A stretch of 54,946 bases of DNA, taken from the NCBI RefSeq assembly GCF_003426775.1, contig NZ_QJUG01000021.1, positions 1 through 54,946 of the forward strand. The letters run 5' to 3'. Shown here in pieces: positions 17,744 to 26,872 of the stretch (position 1 is its first letter; every line of letters begins with the position of its first letter). Source of the DNA: Allorhizocola rhizosphaerae (GTDB taxonomy: Bacteria; Actinomycetota; Actinomycetes; Mycobacteriales; Micromonosporaceae). The notes beneath the pieces were generated by a model. It ran no database searches and was not told where the DNA came from. It saw only the letters and a list, made by a program, of their open reading frames with translations. A program made the translations under genes and the position numbers.

Positions 17744-19749
17744 GAGCGAAACAGCGGGCGCGGGTCGATGTACCAGAAAATCCTTCTATGCCACGGGATC
17801 GCGGTGCGGGCCGCGTGCTGCACTCGCCGCATGGCACGCCAGGCGACGTCACCGGGCACGGGGCCGGGCCCGAAGGCCGCGCGGTCGGCCTCGTCGGCGA
17901 CCACCAACACGGCGTCCATCATCGGCACCGTGGCGGCCAGGCCCGCAGCGATCACCGGGGCGGGCTGCCCGCGCGCCGGTGACCGTCCTATCAGGAGCAA
18001 CACGTCGAGCAGCTCGGCCCATGCTCCGGCCGCGCCGGCCCGTCGATGCCGGACAGTCCGCAACCGCCTCGCCAGTATCAGAGAACCCAATAGCAGCAAG
18101 GCGATCCCCACCGCAAGCAGTGGATAGCCGGGCGCCGCCGTCGCGGGCGAGGGCACACGCCGCTCCACCTGCTCGCCGCCCGCGGCCATCGGCGGTGCCG
18201 ACGAGGGAGCCGCCGACGGGCGGATCGATTGCTGGAACAGCCGGTTGATGATTTCGAGTCTGGTCTCGCTTGGCGTGCTCGCGGCCGGCGTGGGATCGAA
18301 GGGGTACCAGCCGATTCCGCTGAAGTAGACCTCGGGCCAGGCGTGCGCGTCTCGCCCGTGCACCACCCTTGTGCCACCGTCGCCCGGGGTGCCCGGGGCG
18401 AAACCGACGACGATCCGCGTTGGCAGTCCGACCGCCCGCGCGAGCACCGCGAACGCCGACGCGAACTGCTCGGCGGTGCCCTCCTTCGCCCCCGCGACGG
18501 TCCCCGCCGTGCCGAACAGGAAGGTTTCCAGCCTCGCGTAGGAGGAGCCCGAAGGGGCGTCCGGGTCGTGGCGGCCGCTTTCCCGGATCGAGTACTCCAG
18601 GCTGACCGCCTTCTCGTAGGCGGTCTTCGCGCCGTCGGTGATGGTTTGCGCGTACGCCGTGAGCGTGGCCGGTGCGGAGGGCAGTTCCACATAGGACCGC
18701 ATCTCCGCCCCCGACGGCACATCCGCCGCGGCGACCGCCTCTTCGGTTGGACCGTCCAGTCCCGACGTGACGCGATAGCTGAGCCCCGGCTGCAGCACCC
18801 CATCGCGCAGCGCCAGCGAGCCGGAGTCGCTGTCGAACTCCACATCGGACAGCGACACGGCCAGCGGACGGGCCGGGCCGGGCAGCCACGGGCCTTCCAA
18901 CGCCCCGATGCTGACCGCGATGTCGGCCGTGCGCTGCCGGGGGTCGGAAACGGTGCCGATGCGCCGGTATCTGCCCTCCGCCGACCAGCTCGCCCCGGTG
19001 TAGTTGGTCAGCGCCACGAGACGCAGCCGTTCGTCCCGGCCGGAGGTGTAGCGCAGCAGTTCGACGTCGCCCTGCCGGTGCCACGCCGCGATTTTGGCCA
19101 GCGGGCTCGGCTGGCGCAGGTGCCTGCCCTCGGGTTCGACGAGGCGCCGGGGATCGAAGGCGTCCGCCATCGCGATTGGACCGATCAGGAGGGCCACACC
19201 CACGGCGGCAACGGTCGCCGGTGCGAGCCGCCGCAGCGACACCGCCGGATTGCGGCCTACCCATCCTGCCGCGGCGAGGAAGACCAGCGCCGCCGCCACA
19301 AAGCCTTTCGGGTCGGTACCTCCCGAGCCGAGCAGAGCCGCCCCGGTGTAAAGCGCCACGGCCCCAACGGGAGCTGCGATCAGTCCACTCGACACCGCGC
19401 GCAGCCCGACCCAAACCCCGGTCACGAACCCGAAAGTCGCGCCAGGCAGAAGCAGTCCGGGCTCGGGCGGCACCGGGCGCGGCGCGGCAAGCAACCTGGG
19501 CACGCCCCGCCGCAGCACGTCACCCGGGTCCAGTCCATTCCGGACACACATCACGTAGAACCCGACGGCCCCAAGCCCCACCACGGTGAACGTCACCGCC
19601 GGAGCGGGCAGCAGCCGGGCGCCCAATCCAATCAGGACAACGGGAAGCACAGCCGAGGCAATGATGAGCTCCCGGTCGACGGACCATGTCAGCGAGAGCT
19701 GCCACGCCCCAACGCCCACCAGCAGCGCGGCCCAGACTACCCGTGTCAT
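17686..19749 (-). CDS. Transglutaminase-like membrane protein (TgpA type) lacking the catalytic Cys
   Basis: 687 residues from ATG 19749, which overlaps the DUF58 stop (ATGA); the frame is open upstream but inside DUF58. Several N-terminal membrane helices (about residues 1-200) precede an extracytoplasmic part with a transglutaminase core and one C-terminal helix. In active relatives the core reads GxCxxFA; here it is GTAEQFASAFAVLAR, with Ala at about 426 where Cys is expected. The His (HAWPEVYF, about 469) and Asp (WYPFDPTP, about 485) of the triad are present. It is therefore probably a non-enzymatic scaffold or binding protein. Last gene of the FN3-MoxR-DUF58 operon. Confidence 0.88.
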   Translation of the reverse strand: MTRVVWAALLVGVGAWQLSLTWSVDRELIIASAVLPVVLIGLGARLLPAPAVTFTVVGLGAVGFYVMCVRNGLDPGDVLRRGVPRLLAAPRPVPPEPGLLLPGATFGFVTGVWVGLRAVSSGLIAAPVGAVALYTGAALLGSGGTDPKGFVAAALVFLAAAGWVGRNPAVSLRRLAPATVAAVGVALLIGPIAMADAFDPRRLVEPEGRHLRQPSPLAKIAAWHRQGDVELLRYTSGRDERLRLVALTNYTGASWSAEGRYRRIGTVSDPRQRTADIAVSIGALEGPWLPGPARPLAVSLSDVEFDSDSGSLALRDGVLQPGLSYRVTSGLDGPTEEAVAAADVPSGAEMRSYVELPSAPATLTAYAQTITDGAKTAYEKAVSLEYSIRESGRHDPDAPSGSSYARLETFLFGTAGTVAGAKEGTAEQFASAFAVLARAVGLPTRIVVGFAPGTPGDGGTRVVHGRDAHAWPEVYFSGIGWYPFDPTPAASTPSETRLEIINRLFQQSIRPSAAPSSAPPMAAGGEQVERRVPSPATAAPGYPLLAVGIALLLLGSLILARRLRTVRHRRAGAAGAWAELLDVLLLIGRSPARGQPAPVIAAGLAATVPMMDAVLVVADEADRAAFGPGPVPGDVAWRAMRRVQHAARTAIPWHRRIFWYIDPRPLFRSQRAGRLPRTPVHFKGEMP

Positions 19750-20849
19750 ACCTGCTCTTCCCAACCGCGCAACAACTCTTCGGCGTTCGCCCCGCGCACG
19801 ACGGGGACCAGGCCATCGGACTCCGGCGGGCCCGAACACACGAGCAGCGCGATGACGGACGTCGCCTGGCCGGCCGCCAACCCCAGCTCACCCGCGTCTG
19901 ACCCGGCCCCGCCGAGGATGACGAGCACATCGTGCGCGTCGGGCCGGTCGAAGACCAGGGTGCCCTCCGCCAGGACCGCATCACCGAGCAGGGCCAACGC
20001 CTCCTCCTCGTCGGCCTGCTCCGCCCAGATCACGCCGCTCGCGGTTCGTACCGCCACCGGGTGCCCTGCCGCACTCGCCGCCCCCGCGATCGAGGCCGCA
20101 GCATCGACCGCCTCCTCGAAATCGGCGGGCGAGGCATACGCCGAAGCGCGGTCGTCAAGCAGCAGCGTCACCCGGCCGCGCGACGGGTCGGCGTCCTCGC
20201 GCACCATGAGCCGGCCGACGCGGGCGCTTGTCGCCCAATGCAATCGGCGCAGATCATCGCCTGGAAGATAGTCGCGCATGCCGACGATGTCCGTGCCGCC
20301 GCGTGCTATCCGCTCGTCGCTGCCCGCGACCCAGCGTGTCGACCCGACCGGAATCCCGTGCAGCGGCAGCACCCGTGGCAGCACCCGCACCTTCACGACT
20401 CCGGCTTCCTCCCATTCGGCGCGGGTGAGACCCGCGATCCCGAGGCGGCGCAACTTCAACGGGCCCACGGTGATCGTGCCCCGGCGCGAGGTCGGCACAT
20501 CGATCCGGCTTTCGGCAGACCCCCGCGGGCGCAGCGTCGTCGACAGCACGGGCACCTGCTCCCCGCCAACGGATTCGACCGCGTCCACCGTCACGGCGAA
20601 CCGGCGTCCATTGTGGACCAGCTCCACCGCGTCGGTGCAGCGCCCAAACCGCTCGACCTGCAACGGCTCCACCGACCGGCGAGCGGTGACATCGACCCGG
20701 GCCGCCACTGACGCGAAGGCCGACAGCAGCAGCACCGCGAAGCCGGCGCCCACGGCGATGAGCCCCGGATAGCGCCACCACCAACCCAATCCGAGCGCGG
20801 TGGCGGCCAGCACCGCCACCGCAACACCCCGGGCGGTCGGGCGGATCAT
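19746..20849 (-). CDS. DUF58 domain membrane protein
   Basis: 367 residues. Two closely spaced N-terminal hydrophobic helices (about 10-48) precede a soluble beta-rich region and the DUF58 signature GMRDYLPGDDLRRLHWATSARVG, then a von Willebrand-A-like part (VTLLLDDRAS). DUF58 proteins are nearly always encoded next to MoxR ATPases and are thought to be their partners. ATGA overlaps on both sides show tight translational coupling with MoxR upstream and the transglutaminase-like gene downstream. Confidence 0.93.
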   Translation of the reverse strand: MIRPTARGVAVAVLAATALGLGWWWRYPGLIAVGAGFAVLLLSAFASVAARVDVTARRSVEPLQVERFGRCTDAVELVHNGRRFAVTVDAVESVGGEQVPVLSTTLRPRGSAESRIDVPTSRRGTITVGPLKLRRLGIAGLTRAEWEEAGVVKVRVLPRVLPLHGIPVGSTRWVAGSDERIARGGTDIVGMRDYLPGDDLRRLHWATSARVGRLMVREDADPSRGRVTLLLDDRASAYASPADFEEAVDAAASIAGAASAAGHPVAVRTASGVIWAEQADEEEALALLGDAVLAEGTLVFDRPDAHDVLVILGGAGSDAGELGLAAGQATSVIALLVCSGPPESDGLVPVVRGANAEELLRGWEEQV

Positions 20850-21844
20850 CGCACCGCAGGGCTCGGCACATCGACGGCGGCAAGCGCGTCCGTGATGACC
20901 CCGCCCGCGGTCTCACCGTCCAAAAGCGAGCGCCGGGTCAGCAACAGCCGATGCGCGAGCACCGGTTCCGCCAAGCGATGGACATCATTTGGTACCACAT
21001 AATGTCTTCCTTGAGCCGCCGCGTACACCTGAAGGCAGCGCACGAATGCCCGCATGGCACGCGGGCTGGCACCGAGCCGCACCCGCTTGTCGGTGCGCGT
21101 GGCAACCCCGATCTCCCGGACATAGGCCAGCAGCGGCTCGGCGAAGTGCAACCCCGGAAGCAGCGCGACGAAATGCGCGACCTCGGCCGGGGTGGTGACG
21201 GCCGGTATCTCCTGCACCGCACCCGCCCGGTCGCCGGGGCGCATCACCGCGAGCTCGTCGGCCAGCTCCGGATAGCCCAGCGTCGTGCGGATCATGAAGC
21301 GGTCGAGTTGCGCCTCGGGCAGCCGATAGGTGCCCTCCAGGTCGATCGGGTTCTGCGTGGCGATGACCAGGAACGGGTCGGGCACCGCATGCGCGACCCC
21401 GTCGGCGGTCACCGTGTGCTCCTCCATCACCTCCAGCAGCGCGGACTGCGTCTTCGCCGCCGCCCGGTTGATCTCGTCGGCGAGCACGACGTTGGCGAAG
21501 ACCGGCCCCGGGCGGAAGGCCACCTGCGATGTGCGCGCGTCGAACACCGTCGTGCCGGTGACGTCACTGGGCAGCAGGTCGGGCGTGAACTGGACGCGCC
21601 GCGACACTCCGCCCAGCGCCGCCGCGAGGGACCGTGCCAGCGTTGTCTTTCCGGTACCGGGCACGTCCTCGATGAGGACGTGCCCGCCGGCGAACAACGC
21701 CACCAGCACGAGGTCCACAATGGACCGTTTGCCGCGCACGGCGATCTCCAGCGCGTCACCGAGCCGGGTGTGCAGCTGCCGGAACGCGGCGACCTCGCGC
21801 TCGCCCACCACGTTCAAAACCTGGGTCTGCGTCGCAGCGGTCAT
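20846..21844 (-). CDS. MoxR-family AAA+ ATPase
   Basis: 332 residues starting MTAATQTQVLNVVGE at 21844, overlapping the FN3 gene stop (ATGA). Walker A is EDVPGTGKTTLARS, Walker B NVVLADEINRAAAKTQSALLEVMEE, sensor 1 VIATQNPIDLEGTY, and the arginine-finger stretch LPEAQLDRFMIR. The C-terminal lid includes SPRAMRAFVRCLQVYA. MoxR ATPases act as chaperones for assembly of metal- or vWA-containing complexes. The operon context gives DUF58 and transglutaminase-like proteins as likely clients. Confidence 0.95.
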   Translation of the reverse strand: MTAATQTQVLNVVGEREVAAFRQLHTRLGDALEIAVRGKRSIVDLVLVALFAGGHVLIEDVPGTGKTTLARSLAAALGGVSRRVQFTPDLLPSDVTGTTVFDARTSQVAFRPGPVFANVVLADEINRAAAKTQSALLEVMEEHTVTADGVAHAVPDPFLVIATQNPIDLEGTYRLPEAQLDRFMIRTTLGYPELADELAVMRPGDRAGAVQEIPAVTTPAEVAHFVALLPGLHFAEPLLAYVREIGVATRTDKRVRLGASPRAMRAFVRCLQVYAAAQGRHYVVPNDVHRLAEPVLAHRLLLTRRSLLDGETAGGVITDALAAVDVPSPAVR

Positions 21845-23760
21845 GGAATCTCGCACCCCCGGCACGGCGGCCGCTCGATCGGCTCTCGGAACGCGTACAC
21901 CTGCACCTCATTGGATCTCACACCGCCGGCCTGCATCCAGAACCGGTAGTTTCCGCCGCCGCCGCTCAGCGTGAATTCGAACGACGTCGCCCAGCACAAC
22001 ACCACCAGCGACCCGGTGGTCGGCCCGCTCCAGTTGAGCGTGCATGAGCCTTCGTAGGTCCGCCAGGCGAACGGCGGGTTGAACACCGCATGGACGGCCC
22101 AGTTGGGCGCCGCGGCCTCGTACATGTCGACAGCGTTGACGACGACCTCACCGGTAGCCGGCGATTGCGCGGGCGCGTTGTGCGTGTAGCCGCCCGTCGC
22201 AGCCGGGCCCTGCCCCTGCCCGTTGGCGGCCCTGACCTCGGCCTGCACCCGCATGCCGTGGCAGCGCGAGCCGCACCCGATCTCGACCGGATCGCTGCGC
22301 AGGGCGGTGAGGTTGTACCGCTGCGAGAAGCCGCGATCGGAGGTGAGGAGAAGTTCGAAGCCGGTGAGCGGGCTGCCGTTGTCGGGCGGCGACTGCCAGC
22401 TGGCCTCGACCCGCAGCGTCGTGCCGTACTCGAACTGCGCGCTGATCGACACGCCGGTCGGCGCACCCGGAACCCTCGGCCCGGCCGGCGCGGCGCTCGT
22501 CGGCGGCGGTTCCACACTCGGGCTGGGCGTCTCGCCACCGCCGCCACCACCCGTGGTGGTGGTGGTGTTTGTCGGGGTGCTGCGGGGCGGCTTGGTGGTG
22601 GGAACCTTGGGCGATGGCCGATTGTCCGGGTCGTTGACCGGCTGCGTGGCGTCGTGCGTCTCGGTCTGCGTGACCTTGCCGTCCTCGTTGACGACGTAGC
22701 CGACGTTGCCGCCGGACACGTGGATGAACAGCTTGCCGTCGTCGATGACGAGCTTCGGCTCACCCGCCGGGATCTGGATGTCGGGCGGGCGGTGCTCGCC
22801 GTCGCGGCCGAGCACGAGCACCTTGCGGGCGCCCGCGCACGCGACATAGACCCGTCCGCGGTACACGACCGGCTCACCCGGCTTCTGGCAGCCCATCTTG
22901 CCAACGTCGACCGTGATCGCCCGGCCGCGATGGAACAGCAGCACGGTCGCGGACTCCACAACGGACACAGGCACAAGGTCCGAAGGCGCCTCAGTCGCGG
23001 CATTTATTGTTCCTGGTACCTTGCCGACCTCCACGACGGTGTCGTCCCCGGTGCCCACGCGCACCGCGACCCCTCGCTCGGGCGCGAAAAGCGTGATCCC
23101 CTCATCGTGGGACACGAGCCGGGAGCGCAGGTCGGCGCCGTCGACGCGCACCGACGAGGTCGTCTCCACCAGGCGTTCGGTGTCTTGGGACCAGGCCAGG
23201 GTGTGCAGCTGGCCGTCGCCGCGCAGCGCCCACAGCTTGCCCTTGCCGTCCATCGCGGCGTCGGCGAGCAGGCCGCCGGCCATCCAGCCCGCGCCGATCG
23301 GGCGTGCGCTGACCGGGTCGAGCCGCACCACCGTGCCGCGCACCCGGTCCACAACGTACAGCTCTTTGGCGTTGAGCAGGACCTCGATCGCTCCACCGCC
23401 GTTGCCGAACCAGCGCCCGCCGGTGATGAGCGTGGACACGTTGATGACCGTGACCGACCCGTTGGTGGCGTCGGTGACCACGAGCAGGCCATCGCGCTGG
23501 GCAAGGGAGATGTCATGGTTGACGGGAGCCACCTTCAGCCGGTTTTCCTGCTGGCCCGTGGCCGGGTTCACCTGCACCGCCTCGCCGCGCTGGTTGTCGC
23601 CCAGCCAGGTCAGGCCGTCCGATGTGGACAGCAGGGTGGGCGCGATGCCGGAGGCGAACAGGGCGGCCGCGACCAGCCCGGCCACCAGAATCACCAGGAT
23701 AACCTCGGTGGCGCCGCGCGACCCGAACAGCCTGCGGCCCTTACGGAGTGACAGATTCAC
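21841..23760 (-). CDS. Membrane-anchored FN3 domain protein with beta-propeller-like ectodomain
   Basis: 639 residues. A basic N-terminus (KGRRLFG) and one transmembrane helix (about 18-41) anchor an outer part. Residues about 50-365 have repeated strands of the NHL/YVTN propeller type (DGLLVVTDATNGSVTVINVS, ELYVVDRVRGTVVRLDP, KVLVLGRDGEH). A Pro/Thr/Gly linker (about 380-435) leads to a fibronectin type III domain (APTGVSISAQFEYGTTLRVEASW) and a Cys-containing C-terminal region. First gene of the operon with MoxR, DUF58 and transglutaminase-like genes; probably the sensing or wall-contacting subunit. Confidence 0.85.
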   Translation of the reverse strand: MNLSLRKGRRLFGSRGATEVILVILVAGLVAAALFASGIAPTLLSTSDGLTWLGDNQRGEAVQVNPATGQQENRLKVAPVNHDISLAQRDGLLVVTDATNGSVTVINVSTLITGGRWFGNGGGAIEVLLNAKELYVVDRVRGTVVRLDPVSARPIGAGWMAGGLLADAAMDGKGKLWALRGDGQLHTLAWSQDTERLVETTSSVRVDGADLRSRLVSHDEGITLFAPERGVAVRVGTGDDTVVEVGKVPGTINAATEAPSDLVPVSVVESATVLLFHRGRAITVDVGKMGCQKPGEPVVYRGRVYVACAGARKVLVLGRDGEHRPPDIQIPAGEPKLVIDDGKLFIHVSGGNVGYVVNEDGKVTQTETHDATQPVNDPDNRPSPKVPTTKPPRSTPTNTTTTTGGGGGGETPSPSVEPPPTSAAPAGPRVPGAPTGVSISAQFEYGTTLRVEASWQSPPDNGSPLTGFELLLTSDRGFSQRYNLTALRSDPVEIGCGSRCHGMRVQAEVRAANGQGQGPAATGGYTHNAPAQSPATGEVVVNAVDMYEAAAPNWAVHAVFNPPFAWRTYEGSCTLNWSGPTTGSLVVLCWATSFEFTLSGGGGNYRFWMQAGGVRSNEVQVYAFREPIERPPCRGCEIP

Positions 23761-24232
23761 GGCGAGCTCCCTCCCGCGCCCCGCAAAACCTCCCGGCCCG
23801 ATCCCCCCATCGGCCCGGCCGTAGCACAGGGCAGCATAGCCGAAAATCGAAAAGCATCATGAAGCCCGTCCAGGGTATGACTCCCATGCTGGTTATTCGG
23901 CGCGGTCGTCGGACCGGATGGCCACAGAAGGTCTCGATTTGAATAAGATCGGTGGCACCCGCCACGCCGGAATTGCCACGCCACGGCGCAGCCCCACAGC
24001 GAGCGGGTCGAATTGCCGGGCACGCCCGAAACGCCAGCAGCTCAGCACTTCGACACGCTCTGTCCGAAATAGACGGCTAGGGCCCGCACGATGGCGCCCC
24101 ACGCCTCAGACCCGGATCCAGCCTGCATCGAGATCACTGGATGCTATTCCTCATGCCGCGCCGCCTTCGAGACATGGCTCGGGCGATCGAGCCCACCCGG
24201 GCACGTCTGCCAGGTAGGCTCGACCGCGATTG
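23761..24232. other. Gene-free stretch upstream of the FN3-MoxR operon
   Basis: 472 bp. It should hold the promoter of the minus-strand FN3 operon near 23770-23870, where an AT-richer patch (AAAATCGAAAAGCATCATGA) stands out. No supported gene, RNA or strong hairpin is seen in the rest. Confidence 0.5.
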
Positions 24233-24685
24233 TCAGTGCGCCGCAGCAGTCGGCCGAGCGTCGCCGCCCTTGTCCTCCTCAGCCGAATCGCCCGGCTCAA
24301 CGGCCGGCGCAACACCGGCTACGGCCGGCAGCGTGGCACGCTCCTCACCCACGTCGCCAGCCCCCTCGGCCTCCGCCTCGCTTTCCTCTTCCCCTTCGCT
24401 TTCCTCGTCTTCTTCCTCTTCGCCCTCGTCCTCGTCGGCTTCGGCCTTGGAGTCCTTCACCGTTCCGGAGGCGCCGGCACCGGTCCAGCTAAACTCGATC
24501 TCGATCGACGTCTTGGAGCCACTGCTCTCGATCTCCAGTTCACAGTGGACCTCGTCGCCGACGGTGACCGCGCCGGCTGCACCAAACATGACCTTGCCGT
24601 CCAACTCCAACTGGCCGGCCATCTGCCGCAGCCACGCGGCCAGATCTGCCCGCGAGACCGTACGCTCATCCTCGAAGATTTCCAT
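24233..24685 (-). CDS. Amphi-Trp domain protein with acidic tail
   Basis: 150 residues from ATG 24685 (ATG 24694 also in frame). Residues 1 to about 67 match the amphi-Trp domain: MEIFEDERTVSRADLAAWLRQMA, then LDGKVMF, VGDEVHCELEIES and the closing IEIEFSW. The remaining 85 residues are dominated by Glu, Asp, Ser and Ala (EDEGEEEEDEESEGEE) and are surely disordered. The domain's function is unknown. Acidic tails of this kind can bind metal ions or basic proteins; that is inference. Confidence 0.82.
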   Translation of the reverse strand: MEIFEDERTVSRADLAAWLRQMAGQLELDGKVMFGAAGAVTVGDEVHCELEIESSGSKTSIEIEFSWTGAGASGTVKDSKAEADEDEGEEEEDEESEGEEESEAEAEGAGDVGEERATLPAVAGVAPAVEPGDSAEEDKGGDARPTAAAH

Positions 24686-24770
24686 GCGGAGCATGCTCGC
24701 ACACGGGGGCGATAGTCCGCTTTGGACGGTACGTCGTGGTGGGCCCGTATCGACGAGTCAGCGCGCGACC

Positions 24771-24799
24771 CCCGGGCGGCTGCAGTGGCGCCGCCCGGG
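24771..24799 (-). terminator. Hairpin terminator after the secreted-protein gene
   Basis: CCCGGGCGGC (24771-24780) and GCCGCCCGGG (24790-24799) form a perfect 10-bp stem with a 9-nt loop, 12 nt past the stop of the minus-strand gene ending at 24812. Confidence 0.65.
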
Positions 24800-24811
24800 T
24801 GGCGAGGTGCT

Positions 24812-25231
24812 TCACCACACTATGTAGGTGAAGCGGTACCTGTAGTGGGTGCCGTGGTAACCCTCGTAAACCCGTTCGATGTAGCCTTGGCCGGCATCAT
24901 TGGGGGAGACCCACGTTTCGCCGATCTTCCACCCGTCGTTCTCCCAGAACTCGACGAGGAAGGGCGCGTCGAAGGTGCCGCCGAACGGGAGGTCCCACCA
25001 GTCACCGCCGTCGAGGTTGCCGCGGCTGCCGACCCAGCGGCCGTTGATGTACATCTGGACTTCGTCGGAGAACGTCTCAGCCTCGTCGTCGCAGTTGAGC
25101 CGGATGAGGTCATAGGAGCGGGTGTCATTGACGGTGACATCCGCGCTCGCGGCCGTGGGCGCCAGCGTGACCAGCAATCCCACAATCATGGCCAGCGCTA
25201 TCCCCGTTTTTGGCAGCAGTCGCTTGCGCAT
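24812..25231 (-). CDS. Small secreted protein, unknown family
   Basis: 139 residues from ATG 25231, 4 nt after a perfect GGAGG; an upstream in-frame start would lack this site. A clear Sec signal peptide (MRKRLLPKTGIALAMIVGLLV...APTAASA, cleavage near residue 30) leaves a mature protein of about 110 residues. This begins DVTVNDTRSYDLIRLNCDDEAE and contains GDWWDLPFGGTFDAPFLVEFWEND. It is rich in acidic and aromatic residues with alternating strand-like patterns, so it is probably a small beta-sandwich. I do not recognise the family. Single gene with its own terminator. Confidence 0.8.
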   Translation of the reverse strand: MRKRLLPKTGIALAMIVGLLVTLAPTAASADVTVNDTRSYDLIRLNCDDEAETFSDEVQMYINGRWVGSRGNLDGGDWWDLPFGGTFDAPFLVEFWENDGWKIGETWVSPNDAGQGYIERVYEGYHGTHYRYRFTYIVW

Positions 25232-25475
25232 CGTACCTCCGGATGCGAGAAGGGCCAGAACTCCGGCAAGCATAGACGGACGTCTACGGAAAGGCCTCCT
25301 CCGTAAGTCTTAGAAATTTACGTGGATCGATCACGGGCCGGGGCGCCGACGACGGTGACAGCAGGCCGGCTGGCGACGGGCCAGGCGGACTATCGCTTGA
25401 GGCCGAGGTGATCCGTTGGACATTCTTGCCGGCCGACCGAGCCGGCCGCGAAGAAGACATCGGTGGCGGCCGCCA

Positions 25476-25928
25476 CTATCCAAGACGTGCGCTGCCCGAT
25501 CCCGCGAGGTAGTGCTCGACGCGCATTCGCATCGAGCGATCCATGGCGAGGTCGGACAGCTCGCCTGGTGCGATCCATCGGACTTCACGCGACTCGTGAC
25601 TGGGCGTCGGCACCCCCGAGAGCGGTTTGGCGACGAACACGACCGAAAACTCTTGGCGCACTTCGCCGTTGCTCGTGTAGAGGATGACGTGACGCGGATC
25701 GGTGTAGATGCCGGAGAGTCCAGTGATCTCGACGTGGACGCCGGTTTCCTCCAAGGTCTCGCGCACAGCGGCAGCGGGCAGGGATTCGCCGAGATCCATC
25801 GCGCCGCCCGGCAATGCCCAGTTGTCGTTGTCCGCACGGCGGATCATCAGGATCTCGCCCGAGTCGTTGACCACCAGCACATTCGCGGAGGGCGGTACCG
25901 GACGGCGGCCGATGCCACGGTGCCGCAC
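25476..25928 (-). CDS. NUDIX hydrolase
   Basis: 150 residues from GTG 25928. The Nudix box reads GGAMDLGESLPAAAVRETLEETGVHV, matching Gx5Ex7REUXEEXGU with the metal-binding Glu residues intact. Preceding strands (SANVLVVNDSGEILMIRRADNDNWALPGG) and the late SHESREVRWIAPGEL are usual for ADP-ribose or MutT-like enzymes. The substrate (a nucleoside diphosphate linked to X) cannot be told. It is divergent from the unknown gene at 26047. Confidence 0.9.
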   Translation of the reverse strand: MRHRGIGRRPVPPSANVLVVNDSGEILMIRRADNDNWALPGGAMDLGESLPAAAVRETLEETGVHVEITGLSGIYTDPRHVILYTSNGEVRQEFSVVFVAKPLSGVPTPSHESREVRWIAPGELSDLAMDRSMRMRVEHYLAGSGSARLG

Positions 25929-26046
25929 CGGCGGATAAGAACTAGGGCAAGTGCGTCACCATCTCGTGAGCACCCGTCCGCTAGAGTCGCGGAGGCTTCA
26001 GTGCAGCCATCCCTTCGGCGCGATGACTATTCACGGATTGGTGACA

Positions 26047-26793
26047 ATGGCAGAGTCGGCACAGCATGACGGCTGGAACGATGCGCTCAAGCAAGGTTTC
26101 GCGATCCTGCTCGGTCGGCGGCTGGAGCAGTTTCCGCAAGCCACGTATGCCGCGTACTACGACTGCGACGACTTGGCCATCGAGCTGTTCAAGAAGGGCT
26201 TCGATCTGGCTCCGCTGGCCCGTGGTGAGATCGTCCGGGCACCCTTCGAGACGATTCCCGAGCTGGGAAAGCTGCTGCAGGGCTGGGATCTCGACACTCC
26301 ATATTGGAGCATCGACCTCGGCGAGTCCGTCTTCGAGGCCTGCATGATGGAAGGCGGCGCACAACATGGGGTGCCCGAACTCGACTCCCCGATCCGGGGC
26401 CAGGATCTGGGCAGGATCCTCCTCGAGCGTGGCCTGACGCCTCAAGAGGTCTACCGGGCGTGTCCAGACATCCAGTTGCGGGCACACACCGACGGGTCAT
26501 TGTTCGACGCCATGCGGTTTGTCACCGGTACCCACCGTGGCCCTGACCACCTGCGGCCATGCGAGCCGGACTGGGGCGTCGACCCATCCTGGGAGGAGAA
26601 GCTCGCCGCCGTGGAGCATCCTGGATTGCGCGACGCACTGCGGGACATCTGCCGCACCGAGGACGGCGCCCGTAGCGGCGGTGCCTACTACCGCGGCGCC
26701 GACGACCCGCACTTCGGCGGGCCTCGCCAAGTGGTCGCCAGCTGGCGGATCGGGGAGGGCCAGGCGTTCAAAACGGTGGTCCAGCTGCCATGA
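26047..26793 (+). CDS. Hypothetical protein, unknown family
   Basis: 248 residues from ATG 26047 (GGATTGG about 9 nt upstream). The frame is open back to GTG 25951 and has an ATG at 26023, but the extra residues look non-coding. The protein is soluble and acidic, with WNDALKQGFAILLGRRLEQFPQ, YYDCDDLAIELFKKGFDLAPL, ESVFEACMMEGGAQHG and a C-terminal SWRIGEGQAF. No motif I can assign. It is followed by recombinase debris, so it could be cargo of a lost mobile element. Confidence 0.6.
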   Translation: MAESAQHDGWNDALKQGFAILLGRRLEQFPQATYAAYYDCDDLAIELFKKGFDLAPLARGEIVRAPFETIPELGKLLQGWDLDTPYWSIDLGESVFEACMMEGGAQHGVPELDSPIRGQDLGRILLERGLTPQEVYRACPDIQLRAHTDGSLFDAMRFVTGTHRGPDHLRPCEPDWGVDPSWEEKLAAVEHPGLRDALRDICRTEDGARSGGAYYRGADDPHFGGPRQVVASWRIGEGQAFKTVVQLP

Positions 26794-26872
26794 CCCGACT
26801 TGCGGCTACGGGTTTGAAACGTACCGCACCCGGGCCGCAAGCCACCGGTTCCGTCCGGGCTCTGACCCCTGC

